Counted from the stretch's first letter, positions 1 through 10,436 are shown. The stretch is DNA of 64,000 nt from Pseudo-nitzschia pungens (GCA_037355855.1 CM074768.1:992001-1056000); one strand, 5' to 3'. Program-made: numbers and translations. Notes: a model not told the origin generated them from the letters alone.

Positions 1-2
1 AC

Positions 3-2540
3 TATTCTGTACCCCATGCCTTTGAACAAGCCTTACGAAAGGAGATCACCAGGCTCTGTGACATCGGGGTGCTGGAAAAACTCCCCCATGATGATGATTC
101 ACCATGGGCATCCCCGACGTTCTGTCAACCAAAGAAGACAGGGGACATTCGCGTCCTAACTGACTTTCGGAAGATGAACGCAGCCATCCAACGAAAACCG
201 TTCCCACTACCACGAATAGGGGAAACAATCCAGAGACTACAAAAGTTCAAATCAGCTACGGCACTGGACTTGTCCCAAGGATACTATACCATCCCCATTT
301 GCAAGGAGAGCCAAAAGATTTGCTCTACCATTTTACCATGGGGGAAGTATGCCTACAAGCGACTGGCAATGGGAATCGCATGCGCACCGGATATCTTCCA
401 ATCCGTCATGATGAACCTACTCGGTGACCTGGACTATGTGCTGGTCTATATTGATGATATTCTCATCATCCAGCGAGAAGGGGAATCCGAACAGGATCAC
501 CTCAGCAAAATAGATACAGTCCTACAGAGACTGGACGATGCTGGCTTCCGAGCCAACCTCAGAAAATCCTTTTTCATGCAAAAAGAAGTGGAATATCTGG
601 GATTTCTATTAACAACAGAGGGCATTCAGCCCCAGCCAAAGAAACTGGAGGCGATGAAGCGACTCGAAGCCCCCACGAACACCAAGCAACTCAAGATGTT
701 TCTTGGAATGGTAAACTTTTACAGGGACATGTGGAAGCGCCGCTCCCACATCCTAGCCCCTCTGAACAAACTCGCAGGGAAAAAGGGCAAAATGAACTGG
801 TATTGGGGTCCAGCAGAGCAGAAAGCTTTCATGGAGGCGAAGAGGATGCTCGCAGACGAAGCTAAGCTTGCATTCCCGGACTTTACGAAACCATTTCATC
901 TCTACTCAGACGCCAGCGATAGGCAACTGGGAGCAACTGTATGCCAAGATGGCAAGCCCCTTGGTTTCTACACCCGGAAGCTGAACTCGGCGCAGCTCAA
1001 CTACACTGTTGGAGAAAAAGAACTCCTGGGCATAGTAGAAGGCCTGAAGGCATTCGAAGGAATCCTACGAGGACAAGATGTGATTATTCACACAGACCAC
1101 CTTAACCTGCTCTATCAGCAGATGCCCACCCAGAGGATGGTACGATGGAGACTTCTTATGGAGGAGTTCCATCCGGTAGTCAAGCATGTTGCTGGCAAAG
1201 ACAACGATGCAGCAGATGCACTATCACGACTGGATATTACGGATGACCCAGCAGATACGGTGGAATGGCTACCACCAAATAAGCCCCTCACCTACGCGGA
1301 TGAGGAAGAGCACCTCCGGCAACTCCTATTCCCGCTTGGAGAAGAAGCTCCGGAAGAATTCCAGGGCAATAGTGCATTCCCACTTGCCCCGGACATGATT
1401 CAGTTCTACCAGCAAAAGGACACAGGAATCATGAGTGCTCTGGAAAAAGACAATCGACTAACCACCAAAATGGTGGAAGGTTACAACCTAATCCACAAAG
1501 AAGGAAAGATTCTGATTCCCGACAAACTCAAGGACAGAGTCATGGAATGGTACCACAGCATGTTGGTCCATCCCGGAGAAAAGAGAATGGAACAGAGCAT
1601 ACGCTCGGTGTTCACCTGGAAAGGCCTACGAAAGGACGTTCAGGATCTCTGTAAACACTGTCACACGTGCCAGATGTTCAAAAAGAGTGGCCGGAAGAAG
1701 TATGGACTACTACCGGAGAAAGCAGTGGAAGTCACCAAATGGCAGAGGGTCAATGTGGACCTCTGGGGACCTGCAACTGTCCACAACAAAAATGGTAAAG
1801 ACTACCACATCCATGTCCTCACCATGGTGGACCCAGTGACCGGATGGTTTGAACTGGCTCACCTGAAGGACTCCCCAAATGCAGCAGAAACTCAACGATT
1901 GTTGGATAGTACCTGGCTAGCAAGATATCCTCGACCAAAAGAAATCGGATTCGATGGTGGAAGTGAGTTCAAAGCAGAGTTCCAAGAGCTCTGTGACAAC
2001 ATGGGGATGAAAAGAAAACCCAGTGGCGCCTGGAACCCACAATCCAACTCAGTGCTGGAGAGAATCCACCAGGTCCTGAAGGACTGCCTATTGTCCTTTA
2101 ACCTGGAACAAAGAAACCTCCACAAGAAGGACCCCTTTGAGGAGTTCACTACCAAGGCGGCCTATGCTATTCGAAGCGCCATCCATACAACTCTGGGGTA
2201 TTCCCCAGCACAACTGGTGTTCGGACGGGATATGTTCATGCCTGTGAATTTTCCAGTGGATTGGGAAGCAATCCAAGCAAGGAAACAAAAGAGTATCCAC
2301 AAGAGTAATATCCGGGAGAATCAGAAGAGGATTCCCCATGTCTATAAGGAAGGAGACTATGTCACCCTGGAAAGGAAGGGCATTGTCCCGAAACTATCCT
2401 TCCCACGACAAGGACCTTACAAGGTGATCAAGGCCCATAACAATGGAACTGTAACTATTGAAACTGCTCCCTTTGTAACCGATTGGGTTAACATTAGGAG
2501 AGTACACCCCTATTATTGCAGGGATCCTATTAAATCGTAA
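3..2540 (+). CDS. Ty3/gypsy Pol, C-terminal part (RT, RNase H, integrase), 5' partial
   Basis: Retrotransposon polyprotein that copies the element RNA and integrates the cDNA. The frame is open from base 3, so the start is outside the window; the GTG at 69 is internal, because residues upstream of it (ending CDIGVLEK) belong to the RT domain. RT shows the catalytic YIDD at about 447-458. RNase H follows, with the LYSDASDRQLGA motif near 900. Integrase has an HHCC zinc region (H and H near 1550-1575, CKHCHTC near 1655-1670) and catalytic residues in NVDLWGP (about 1755), FDGGSEF (about 1950) and an E in NSVLERIH (about 2055). A GPY/F-type chromatin module (RQGPYKV) lies near 2410, before the TAA at 2538-2540. 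No frameshift is visible, so the copy may be recent. Confidence 0.9.
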   Translation, partial: YSVPHAFEQALRKEITRLCDIGVLEKLPHDDDSPWASPTFCQPKKTGDIRVLTDFRKMNAAIQRKPFPLPRIGETIQRLQKFKSATALDLSQGYYTIPICKESQKICSTILPWGKYAYKRLAMGIACAPDIFQSVMMNLLGDLDYVLVYIDDILIIQREGESEQDHLSKIDTVLQRLDDAGFRANLRKSFFMQKEVEYLGFLLTTEGIQPQPKKLEAMKRLEAPTNTKQLKMFLGMVNFYRDMWKRRSHILAPLNKLAGKKGKMNWYWGPAEQKAFMEAKRMLADEAKLAFPDFTKPFHLYSDASDRQLGATVCQDGKPLGFYTRKLNSAQLNYTVGEKELLGIVEGLKAFEGILRGQDVIIHTDHLNLLYQQMPTQRMVRWRLLMEEFHPVVKHVAGKDNDAADALSRLDITDDPADTVEWLPPNKPLTYADEEEHLRQLLFPLGEEAPEEFQGNSAFPLAPDMIQFYQQKDTGIMSALEKDNRLTTKMVEGYNLIHKEGKILIPDKLKDRVMEWYHSMLVHPGEKRMEQSIRSVFTWKGLRKDVQDLCKHCHTCQMFKKSGRKKYGLLPEKAVEVTKWQRVNVDLWGPATVHNKNGKDYHIHVLTMVDPVTGWFELAHLKDSPNAAETQRLLDSTWLARYPRPKEIGFDGGSEFKAEFQELCDNMGMKRKPSGAWNPQSNSVLERIHQVLKDCLLSFNLEQRNLHKKDPFEEFTTKAAYAIRSAIHTTLGYSPAQLVFGRDMFMPVNFPVDWEAIQARKQKSIHKSNIRENQKRIPHVYKEGDYVTLERKGIVPKLSFPRQGPYKVIKAHNNGTVTIETAPFVTDWVNIRRVHPYYCRDPIKS

Positions 2541-2803
2541 CAGTACCATGGAGGAGTATGCCGTGCACCAAAATACAGTCACGAGTCCACTCGGGACTGG
2601 ATTAAGGATAAGGATAAAAGAATCAGCGAGCCGACAGAATCGCTGATTCGGAGGGCTCTTAGAACTGTAGCAAATAGACTAACCAATAGGGCTCACAATT
2701 TGCATATCACTACTATTCTAATCACTAGTAGACCCGGGGTATGGCACATGTATTCACTTGTTTCCAAATCACAAGATGCTCAAAAACTTTCTTGTTTCCA
2801 GTA
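2541..2803 (+). other. Open frame continuing after the pol TAA stop
   Basis: The pol frame stays open for about 87 codons after TAA at 2538-2540, ending at TAA 2801-2803. The encoded stretch is charged (WIKDKDKRISEPTESL and following) but matches no domain I recognise. It could be a C-terminal extension reached by readthrough, a sign that this TAA is a mutation in this copy, or chance. Confidence 0.3.
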
Positions 2804-4251
2804 AGAAGAAAACATGGATCCTTCCTCTGTGGTGGTGCTGATAGTGGTGCTTGTTCTTGGTTCTTGTTGCCTCATTCAAAAAACTGCAATGGTTGCAGTT
2901 CTATCACCAGCAGTAGTACTACTAATGTGAGGTATTGGTTATTCAGGCAGTGGGATCACTTTGTATTGGTTTTGTCTAGTATTGTGAACCTCAGTGGAGT
3001 TTTCTGGGTCATGGCAAGATTGGCTAACTTTTGTTCCAATCACCACCAGAATGAGAAAACATTGCGTGCACCACCATTTTGTTATGACTACTACTAGCTA
3101 GGAATAGTTTCAATAGCTGTAAATGAGGGATTTGAGTTTCGATTGTGCAAGATGTTTTACTGCTTTCTTGCAACAATTGAAATACAACTCTTCTGTATTC
3201 TTCTTTCTTATGCAGTTGCCATGGCGACAGTTTCTTCTATTCTCCCTAAAAGACCTGCAAGTTTCTAGAGTAGTAGAACGGGGACCAAGATAAAGATTCC
3301 AAGAAGGTGGATCTGGCTTTGATTGCAGTATTCAATATTCAGAACAAAAAGGTGACTTATCTAGCACGAACTAGTTCCACAACCAATTTTTATTCCTTAA
3401 ATACTACTAGTGGTAACCTTACTGATGACGCGCCATGTCCAGTCGTCCAGCACAGAGTTGTGTCTTCGTTACGTTTCCGTCGTACCGTACGTATGTACTG
3501 CTGGTATCTTGGGTACACGTAACATGCATGGATGAGAGTGTACCGTAAAACCTTACTGTACGAACGTTCCGGTACAGACGGGTTCGTTACAGGATCTCAC
3601 TGTAAATTTTTTAGAGTGATTTTTTCTGATTTTTTTCTGATTACAAGAAAGGTTATTACGTAAGGTTACGGTATTTCTTTGTAACCTTGTATTGTTTTGA
3701 GATTTTTATTTTTTATTTGTGCCGGTCGCGTCATCGCCACCTGGAAGTGTTGGAGGGGTGAAACGCATCGGTGTGCAATCTCGATCGATCGATCGATCGG
3801 GATGGATTTCCAGACTACAACAACTTATTCCGCTCCGTAACTTACCGTACAATACGGTACCGTACGACACATTGTCTTCACGCTTCACGCAATCCAATCC
3901 ATCAGCGTCGTAAGTTACCGGTACGAGTAAGTTACCGGTATCTCAATCCATCCCAGGAACGGGCAGCATCTAGTCACCTCCTCAGACAGTGCATCAGAAA
4001 GATCAACGTACAAGTAACTTACCCAACAGGAAAAGTTGAAACGCAAAAAACCCGGAACGAGTGGGACGCATTGGACAAAGAATTTCCTACCCTGGCATCC
4101 AACCAGACCGAAACGAGTCGATCATTCTTATTTTTTGATCGTTGCACAAAACAGCCTTGACAAAACCCACACAACAACAACAGCAGCAGCAGCAGCAGCA
4201 GCAACAACAACTCATCGTCGTCATCATCATCATCACACTACGCATACCGCC
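2804..4251. other. Intergenic: gypsy 3' remainder and 5' region of the Tic22-like gene
   Basis: No convincing gene. The first part probably includes the 3' LTR of the gypsy element, which cannot be delimited. The rest holds the recurrent GTAAC/GTTAC words (decamer copies at 3413-3422 and 3660-3669), a GATC run at about 3780-3799, and a CAA/CAG/CAT triplet microsatellite at about 4172-4236 directly before the next start codon, probably in the 5' UTR. Confidence 0.6.
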
Positions 4252-5583
4252 ATGAAATTCGCCGCCAACACGATAGTCTTCCTGGTTGTTGCGGCGTCCG
4301 CAACCACTTCTGCCAACGCCGCACCCCTGGTCGATCTCCCCGGCAACGTCCTCAACGGGGTCCGCCGCCACCTGAATTTCAACGGCTTGTTTGGCAGCCC
4401 GACCCGGCCGACCAATTCGGCCTCGCACTCCCCGTACGAGAAAATCATGGGACACCCCGTCTTCCAGGTCACCACCTCCTGGGGATCGGCCTACATGAAC
4501 ATGGAGGAGCTCAGCGAGGAGGACAACCAGCAGAGCGCGGAGGAGACCGCCGGGAGCAGGATCGGCGTCGCCCGCAGCGGCGACGAGGCCTCGGACGTCC
4601 GGAAGGATCGCTACCGGACCATCAGCCTGTACTACATGGATCCCGACGACGCCATCGGGGCCCACGCCGAGTTCAAGCAGATGGACGGCATGGCGGACAC
4701 GGACGTTCGCATCACCACCGTCTCGCTCGCCAAGGCGGTCCGGAGCGCCGCCAACCTGGGCCGCGGATTGCTGACGGGACAGCCCATCGACTACCACAAG
4801 GGAACCGTCCTGCCCACCCGGGAGGGCGGGTCCCTCCGCCACAAGATCCTCCCGCCCAAGAAGCAGCTGTACTACGCGGCCCGGTGCCACGGCAAGGAGC
4901 GCATCGGCCTCTTTTCCGACGCATCGGATCCGATCGAGTCGCAGAAGGAGCACCAGGTGGCGGCCGTGATCGGCAACTCGGCGCTGGCCTACCGGAATGC
5001 CCAGCGCAAGCAGGCGAACCGGGACCGCAAGCTGGCCTACAAGCCCAAGAACCAGCTGGAGGCGGACTACCTGCACATGGACGGGAATCTGGGCATTCCC
5101 GTCTTTTACGCGCCGGGCATGGAGCGCCGCCGGTCCCGCATCAAGTCGCTGGTCAGCGGGGCGGTCCGCAGGGAGATCCCTCTCTTTTTCAACTACGAGG
5201 ACCTGGAGCGGGCCTGGCAGAAGACCGCGCCGTGCGATGCCCAACAGGGACCCAACAAGGGCAAGTACCTGCCGGCCGAACTCCCGCAGGTGGAGGTCTT
5301 CAACCTGTGGGACGTCCTGACGTCGATGGAAAAGGAGCAGGCCCGGAGGGCCGCGGCCCTGGCGAGGGAGACCCCCCGGAACCGTCTGATCCAGAGCCTG
5401 GCGCACCCCTTCCGAAACCGCCTCCGCAACGTGATGGAAACGGCGCCGGGAAGCGGTGCCAGCGACGACGACGCCAATGTTCTGGACAGCCTCGTGTTCA
5501 TTCCGTCGAGCGACGCCTGCACCTACAAGGAGGGCATCACGGCCCGCGGAAACGGCAAGGCCCGGTTGCGGCCCATGCGCTAA
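4252..5583 (+). CDS. Tic22-like plastid protein import component, with signal peptide
   Basis: 443-residue protein. I chose the ATG at 4252 because it opens a clear secretory signal peptide (MKFAANTIVFLVV, small residues, cleavage near TSANA-AP); the frame is open upstream to 4036 but the added residues are low-complexity His/Thr. The body resembles the Tic22 family: a first domain beginning GHPVFQVT (about residue 66), an internal repeat starting GIPVFYAPGM (about residue 285), and a late PLFFNYEDLERAW segment. Tic22 acts as a chaperone in the intermembrane space at the inner plastid envelope. In diatoms such proteins need a signal peptide to cross the outer membranes. The residue after the predicted cleavage is Ala, not Phe, which fits periplastid or intermembrane delivery better than stroma. 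Family call from pattern recognition only. Confidence 0.55.
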   Translation: MKFAANTIVFLVVAASATTSANAAPLVDLPGNVLNGVRRHLNFNGLFGSPTRPTNSASHSPYEKIMGHPVFQVTTSWGSAYMNMEELSEEDNQQSAEETAGSRIGVARSGDEASDVRKDRYRTISLYYMDPDDAIGAHAEFKQMDGMADTDVRITTVSLAKAVRSAANLGRGLLTGQPIDYHKGTVLPTREGGSLRHKILPPKKQLYYAARCHGKERIGLFSDASDPIESQKEHQVAAVIGNSALAYRNAQRKQANRDRKLAYKPKNQLEADYLHMDGNLGIPVFYAPGMERRRSRIKSLVSGAVRREIPLFFNYEDLERAWQKTAPCDAQQGPNKGKYLPAELPQVEVFNLWDVLTSMEKEQARRAAALARETPRNRLIQSLAHPFRNRLRNVMETAPGSGASDDDANVLDSLVFIPSSDACTYKEGITARGNGKARLRPMR

Positions 5584-6399
5584 CGAACGAACGGACTGTT
5601 GCGCACGGACGGACGGAAAGGTTGGGGTTTGGCACCACCGCGAGGGAACGAAACTACTACTACTACTAGCTAACGAGGTGACTAATTAACTAACGAACGA
5701 ACGAACGAAATCACGAAATCACAAAGTCACCACTTGTAACGCACCATCCAACGTAGACATCGAGAACGACATCCCTCCGTCACTCTACCGCAACTAAATT
5801 AATTCATAAATCATTTGCGCTAGCAAACGAGTACCGTACACCGGACCGGACGGTGTTTGTAGATGTTTGCAGTGTTTCCGATCCACGAGTACGGTACACG
5901 CGGAAAGCAGAGCATTCCGTAGATCCATTCCAAACACGAGGCAGCCGGTCCAGAAGTGTATCGTTTCGTTTCGTTTCGCGTCTCGTTGTTTGAAATCGTT
6001 CGGATGGGATCCGTCCATCGTGTTGTGTGTCGCGTTGCGTGTTTCCGAAAGTTGACGGACGGTACGTGTAGGATGCGACAAGAATGCGAAGAACCGACAC
6101 GAAACGCACTGCCGGACGAAGCGAGAAGAATCGCAACGGTCTCCGTCGAACGACCAAACTGTGAAAATACCAGAATGCAAGCATGATCCTCGTAATCGTG
6201 CTTGGGCTTGCGCTTGCACTGTGCAATGACAGTCCTTGCTCGTTGTTCAACTGTTCTTACCGGGTGCCTTCGGATGGGATGAAGACGCAGGAAACCTAAC
6301 TTACTGGTAATCCGCAAGGAATTACGAGTAATTGAGTAAGATCTTATTCATTGTCACCGTCCACAAATCGCTGCCCACGATTGGTTGAAGTGCAAAAAG
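5584..6399. other. Intergenic, no gene seen
   Basis: Contains short repeats (ACGA run near 5690-5710, TAC run near 5655) and palindrome-like GTACGGTAC words. Overlapping open frames of 60-165 codons occur on both strands at 5794-6317 but have no signal peptide, domain or composition of a gene. Confidence 0.6.
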
Positions 6400-6485
6400 T
6401 CTCGCAAACCGGAATCGAACCAGTGACCGATGGATATCTTTTAGCATTCTACAGTCCACCGCTCTACCAACTGAGCTATTGCGAG
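6400..6485 (-). tRNA. tRNA-Tyr (GTA), with 13-nt intron
   Basis: On the minus strand the acceptor stem pairs CTCGCAA with TTGCGAG, with discriminator A at 6400. The D arm is GCTC-AGTTGGTA-GAGC. The anticodon stem GTGGA/TCCAT (one G-U) carries the GTA anticodon at 6450-6452. The T arm is ACTGG-TTCGATT-CCGGT. A 13-nt insert (6436-6448) sits after position 37, the canonical place for tRNA introns, and must be removed to form the anticodon arm. All arms pair, so the gene should be functional. Confidence 0.93.
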
Positions 6486-6553
6486 GTTACAGATACCAAG
6501 TGATTCTTGCCGTCCACGACTCCCTGCCCGCGAGTGGTTCAAGTGCAAAAAAG

Positions 6554-6639
6554 TCTCGCAAACCGGAATCGAACCAGTGACCGATGGATATCATTTGTCA
6601 TTCTACAGTCCACCGCTCTGCCAACTGAGCTATTGCGAG
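6554..6639 (-). tRNA. tRNA-Tyr (GTA), second tandem copy, with 13-nt intron
   Basis: Same mature tRNA as the copy at 6400-6485, apart from one base in the D arm; the 13-nt intron differs at several positions. Sequence just 3' of each gene is also similar (ttgaagtgcaaaa and ttcaagtgcaaaa, preceded by a related ctgccc stretch), so the pair arose by a tandem duplication with a unit of about 154 bp. Exons are conserved while introns drift, as expected for two active genes. Confidence 0.92.
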
Positions 6640-7106
6640 ATAACTGAAGGATGCGCTAGTGCAGCACCATGAATTACAGTAAGAGTTATTTTCTTCTTGG
6701 CTGAACGAGATGGGGTTCATTCGATGATGATTGATTGATTCTTCGCAGGACGGCATGCATTGCATGGTAACTTATTTCTATTGGGCGACGTTGCGAACAC
6801 GTGAGGGGTTCTCGACCGAATTGGATGTGAGATGATTACCGGTATGCGTAAGATTACAGATTCCAAGACGGTATTCAAAATACGGTAACTTAACTCTACC
6901 TGGTAAGATCTTACTTACACGTACCGGTGCGTACCCGTTATGTCGATCCATCCAAACAACACGAAGTACAAAATAACTTCATTCGTACCGGTATCATCTC
7001 AAAACAGTAACTTGTTTGCACTGTACGGTACAAGTATCGTTCTACCGGTACGAGTAAGGTTACCTCGTTCTTGTGCGAATTTCGTTGTTGGACTGCACTG
7101 GAAACC

Positions 7107-7140
<34 letters not shown>

Positions 7141-7210
7141 GTGCCTTTCAACTCCCGATCGCTGTCCTCACGCTTCCATTTTCACTTCGTGCCTTGCTTC
7201 GTTGTTGTCT
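6640..7210. other. Intergenic and 5' region of the hydrolase gene
   Basis: No gene seen. Rich in TACCGGTA and GTAAC-type words (decamer copy at 7054-7063). A CAACGG hexamer repeat of five units at 7108-7137 lies upstream of the chosen start codon. Confidence 0.6.
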
Positions 7211-8172
7211 ATGAGAAGTCTTTCCCTCCTGTTCGCAATCCGAGCCGCTTCCACGTTAGGAGGAGGAGGAGGCAGCCATAGCCTTAGCCATAGCCTTAGC
7301 CTTAGTATTGGCGTCAGTGCCTTTGGCAGCAGCAGCAGCAGCAGAAGAAGCACGCACCACTCGTTGGCACGATCCTCGCTGATTGGGTTTGCGAGCCGAT
7401 TCCACACCGTTCGCAGCAGCATCGGCAATCGTCGAAGCAGCACCATCGGTAGCAGCAGCAGAAGCACCATCGGTAGCAAAAGCAGCAGCAGCACCGCCCG
7501 CGGCATGACCACCTCGGCCGCCAGCCCGCTCACCCGCGCGGAGATCGCCGAGCGCCTGACGGGACTCCCCATCGGCCCGCACCCCGTCGGCGTCACCACG
7601 ATCCAGATCGACGGCGATCCGAAGCGAGGACGCGGCCTGCAGACGGAGATCTGGTACCCGGCCGAACCGTCGGCAAGGGACGCTCCGCCCACCAAATATT
7701 CCGAGTACCTGGGACTCGACAAAGCCAACGATCCGGAAGCCGCCCTCGCCGCCGCCAACGCGCCCTCGGCGATCGGCGGATACCGGGACGGGATCACCGT
7801 GGCCGAGCTGGACGACGAAGCGCGCAGCACCTGGCTGACGACGGCGGTCCGCAACGCGAGGGTCGCGGAGCGTCGTTGTCGTTCCGAGTCGGAGGACGCT
7901 TCTTCTTCCGCGAAATCGAGATTTCCCCTCGTCCTCTTTTCGCACGGGTCCGGTGCCTACCGGGCCTCGTACGGCTACTGGACGGAATTCCTGGCGAGCC
8001 ACGGGTACGTGGTGGCGGCCTGCGACCACCCCGGATCGGCCCGGTACACGATCGTCGATGGGGAGGTCATCACCCCGGGGGGACCCCGCTCCAAGCGAAG
8101 ACAGATGGAAATCGATCGGCCCGCCGATCTCATCCAGATCCTGGACGGCCTCGAGGAGCTGGGCACTACTAG

Positions 8173-8203
<31 letters not shown>

Positions 8204-8785
8204 AACAAGAATCCCCTCTTTCGGTCCATCGACACCAACAACGTGGCCGTTACCGGCATGTCCTTTGGGGGATTCACGACGGCCGTGACCCTCGAACTCG
8301 GGGATCCCCGCGTCCGGGCCGGTGTGATGATGTGCTCCTCCATGGCCATGAGCGGGACGCAGGACTACCACCTCCCCTCCCGGACCAACAAGGAAACCCC
8401 CGTCATGGTCATGATCGGCACCGAGGACACGGTCCTGGGACGTTCCGTCAACGACGCCAACCGCCAATACGTGGACAACCACTCGAACGGCGACGCCTAT
8501 CTGCTGGAGCTGGTCCGGGGCGGCCACGTCAGCTTTACGTCCTGCGAGCTCTACGATCCGGAATACGGAAACGGGATCAACGCGGAGGGAGAATCCAAGA
8601 GCCTCGGCGGCGGCTTCTACAAGCCGTGGGACATTCGCAAGCAGCACGGGGTCGTCAACCACTACGGGCTGCGGTTTCTGGACCGGTATCTCAAGGGAGA
8701 CGAGACCGCCGACGCCGATCTGCGAAACAATCCCTTTGATCCGGCCGAGGTCCTGTACCGGTCCAACGCGAAGAACCGGAAGTGA
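7211..8785 (+). CDS. Alpha/beta hydrolase of the PAF-acetylhydrolase / dienelactone hydrolase type
   Basis: 524-residue predicted serine hydrolase. The frame is open upstream to a GTG at 7073, but the first ATG is 7211; a later ATG (7505, MTTSAASPLTR) is where the conserved domain begins. The first 98 residues are Ser/Arg-rich with many triplet repeats and few acids, compatible with a mitochondrial-type presequence. The domain shows the oxyanion region FPLVLFSHGSG, the nucleophile elbow GMSFGG (Ser about residue 351), the acid in GTEDTVLG (Asp about 406) and the His in GGHVSF (about 439). These are the landmarks of a family that cleaves short acyl esters; the substrate cannot be told. An Asn/Asp repeat (8178-8210) lies in a loop before the elbow. 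No introns are needed. Confidence 0.75.
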
Positions 8786-9896
8786 GTGAGTTACCGAGCG
8801 GGTGATGGACCGGGTGTGAGTGAGTGAGTTACTGAGTGAGTGAGTGAGTGACTGAGTAAGTGATTCGGGGAGCGAGTGCCGAGGCAATCGGGTGGCTCGG
8901 AAATGGTTCTTGAACCACACGTACTCGAAGTTAGTAGTAGTAGTAGTAGTAGTAGTACCACTAATACTACTAGTATTGCATATCAAAAACTAAATTATAC
9001 GAAATACGAAGTAACAAGAATCACACCGATAAACACAATAACAACAACAACAAAAACAACAATGCTGCTGCTGTTGCTTTTTTCAAGAACAACAATCAAT
9101 AGCGGAAGAAAATAATGCGCCTCCTGCTCTCTTCTTGCTTGTTTCCGACGGGTTCCGAGTCAGGATCGGATTGCGGATGGATGGATGGATGGATGGATGG
9201 TGGTGTACTAGTAGTACCACCAGTACCTATTCCTTCACGATGATGGTTTCGGAGAGGGATCGACCAGTCACTTTGTTTTTCGTTCTGCCCGTACTGCCAC
9301 AGGTTGTACTTGTAGCGCATGCAGTACTACTAGTAGTAGTACTATGTCTTCTTCGTCCTCACATGCTAGTTGATAAACACTGATATTTTTTCTTTGCTCG
9401 CACATAAAAGTAGTAAGTTAGTCTCTGCTGATACGACGAGGAGTAAGAGGCATCATTTCTGCCGAATCAATCAAAACTGCGTAATGAAATGAATGTATAG
9501 TATAGATTGAAGACGATTATTATTGTTTTTGTTGTATCTCTCTCGACCATCACACAAATCTTCGGATCGATGAACTGCAGGCAATACAATAAGCAGGACA
9601 CCGACAAAAATAGTAGACAGATTCATGCCAGCATGCCTCAATGCACTCCGTCATCGAGACCGCTCGAATCATTGACGTTGCATACTACATCGTCCTTTGC
9701 GCGGGCCAAGGTCCGCTTTCGAATCGGCCTTTGCGAAGGCACGCCGTGAGATTGGTGCGATGACTCGAGTGGTGGGTATCGTGTTGGTTCGCTCCGTGCT
9801 ACTAGTACTACACGCGATTCCCAGAAGGTGGAAGCGTCCGGCTACCACGTACTGTTGGTTGTTCGAACGACGAAGGGAGGTGCGAAGGAACGAACC
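8786..9896. other. Intergenic with several microsatellites
   Basis: Holds a GTGAGTGA-type repeat (about 8785-8865), a TAG trinucleotide run (about 8932-8956), an AAC run (9040-9062), and a GGAT tetranucleotide run (about 9175-9200). An open frame at 9507-9749 looks like a signal peptide but starts with TTG and has no other support. Confidence 0.6.
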
Positions 9897-10436
9897 CTAC
9901 TCGCGGGATACGCATTTCTTCTTCCTCTGTTTCCACTTGCAGTTCTTTGCTTTCTTGCACTTTCTTCGCCTGGCAACGGCCCGGCAGTCGAGGGACGGAG
10001 CGGCCGACGGAAAGGGTGTGCTGCCGTCTTCCTCCGGGCTGCACGGTTGGAGACGATCCTCCGGGGTCGAGCCCGGGCCGCCCGGACAGAACTCGGTCAT
10101 TGCCATGGTTGCGCATTGCCACTCTCCCCTCGCGTGCGGTGCAAATAAGAGTGCTGGTTGTGGTCCCTCCCAACGGGATTCGCACCGGCACCAAGAGATG
10201 GCCTCGCACCGCAGCGGATCGGGAGGGCATCCCAGCCACAGGTGGTTGTACTCGCACAAGAGGTGGCCCTGGGTGCTCGGATCGCAGGCCACCCGATTGT
10301 TCACGGCAGCTTGCAAGTTCGGAGGGCACTCCGGTGGTCGCGGAGCCAGCTCTCGTGCCGACCGAGTCGGGAGCGCGGCAGGGGTTGTGGATGCAGTCAT
10401 CGCGGACGCGAGGAGTGCCACGAAAAGGGCTCGCAT
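9897..10436 (-). CDS. Small secreted cysteine-rich protein, unrecognised
   Basis: 179 residues starting at ATG 10436 with a clean signal peptide (MRALFVALLASAMTAS, cleavage near TTPA). The mature part has about 14 cysteines, including an ECPPN...ACDPS...LCEY...GCPP...RCEA..WCRC block, a Pro-rich linker, and a strongly basic C-terminal motif CKKAKNCKWKQRKKKC. Even spacing of Cys suggests a disulfide-stabilised extracellular or cell-wall protein. I do not recognise the family. Longer open frames on the plus strand over the same bases (9697-10692) lack any such feature and I treat them as shadows. Confidence 0.6.
   Translation of the reverse strand: MRALFVALLASAMTASTTPAALPTRSARELAPRPPECPPNLQAAVNNRVACDPSTQGHLLCEYNHLWLGCPPDPLRCEAISWCRCESRWEGPQPALLFAPHARGEWQCATMAMTEFCPGGPGSTPEDRLQPCSPEEDGSTPFPSAAPSLDCRAVARRRKCKKAKNCKWKQRKKKCVSRE

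Larger units (their letters stand above)
1..2803 (+). mobile_element. Ty3/gypsy-type LTR retrotransposon, 5' part outside the window
   Basis: Only the second half of pol and an unknown amount of 3' sequence are visible. Domain order is RT, RNase H, integrase, which defines Ty3/gypsy. The 5' LTR lies outside the window, so the 3' LTR cannot be delimited by comparison. The protein differs clearly from the two gypsy elements at the other end of the window, so this is a separate lineage. The right boundary given here is only the end of the open frame after pol; the true element may extend several hundred bases further. Confidence 0.75.

Noticed and set aside
2741..3097. 118-codon open frame after the gypsy pol
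   Set aside because: Cys/Ser-rich without pattern, in presumed 3' untranslated or LTR sequence.
4087..5406. 439-codon open frame on the minus strand
   Set aside because: Lies antisense to the Tic22-like gene in a GC-rich region where stops are rare; Leu/Gly/Arg-rich with no domain.
5804..6317. Three overlapping minus-strand frames of 141-165 codons
   Set aside because: Different frames over the same bases, none with a domain or gene-like composition.
7256..8986. 576-codon open frame on the minus strand
   Set aside because: Antisense to the alpha/beta hydrolase and composed of repeats (Ser, Thr, Val runs). The hydrolase motifs decide the strand.
9507..9749. Frame beginning with a signal-peptide-like stretch
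   Set aside because: Starts at TTG, not ATG, and the rest is unstructured; no independent support.
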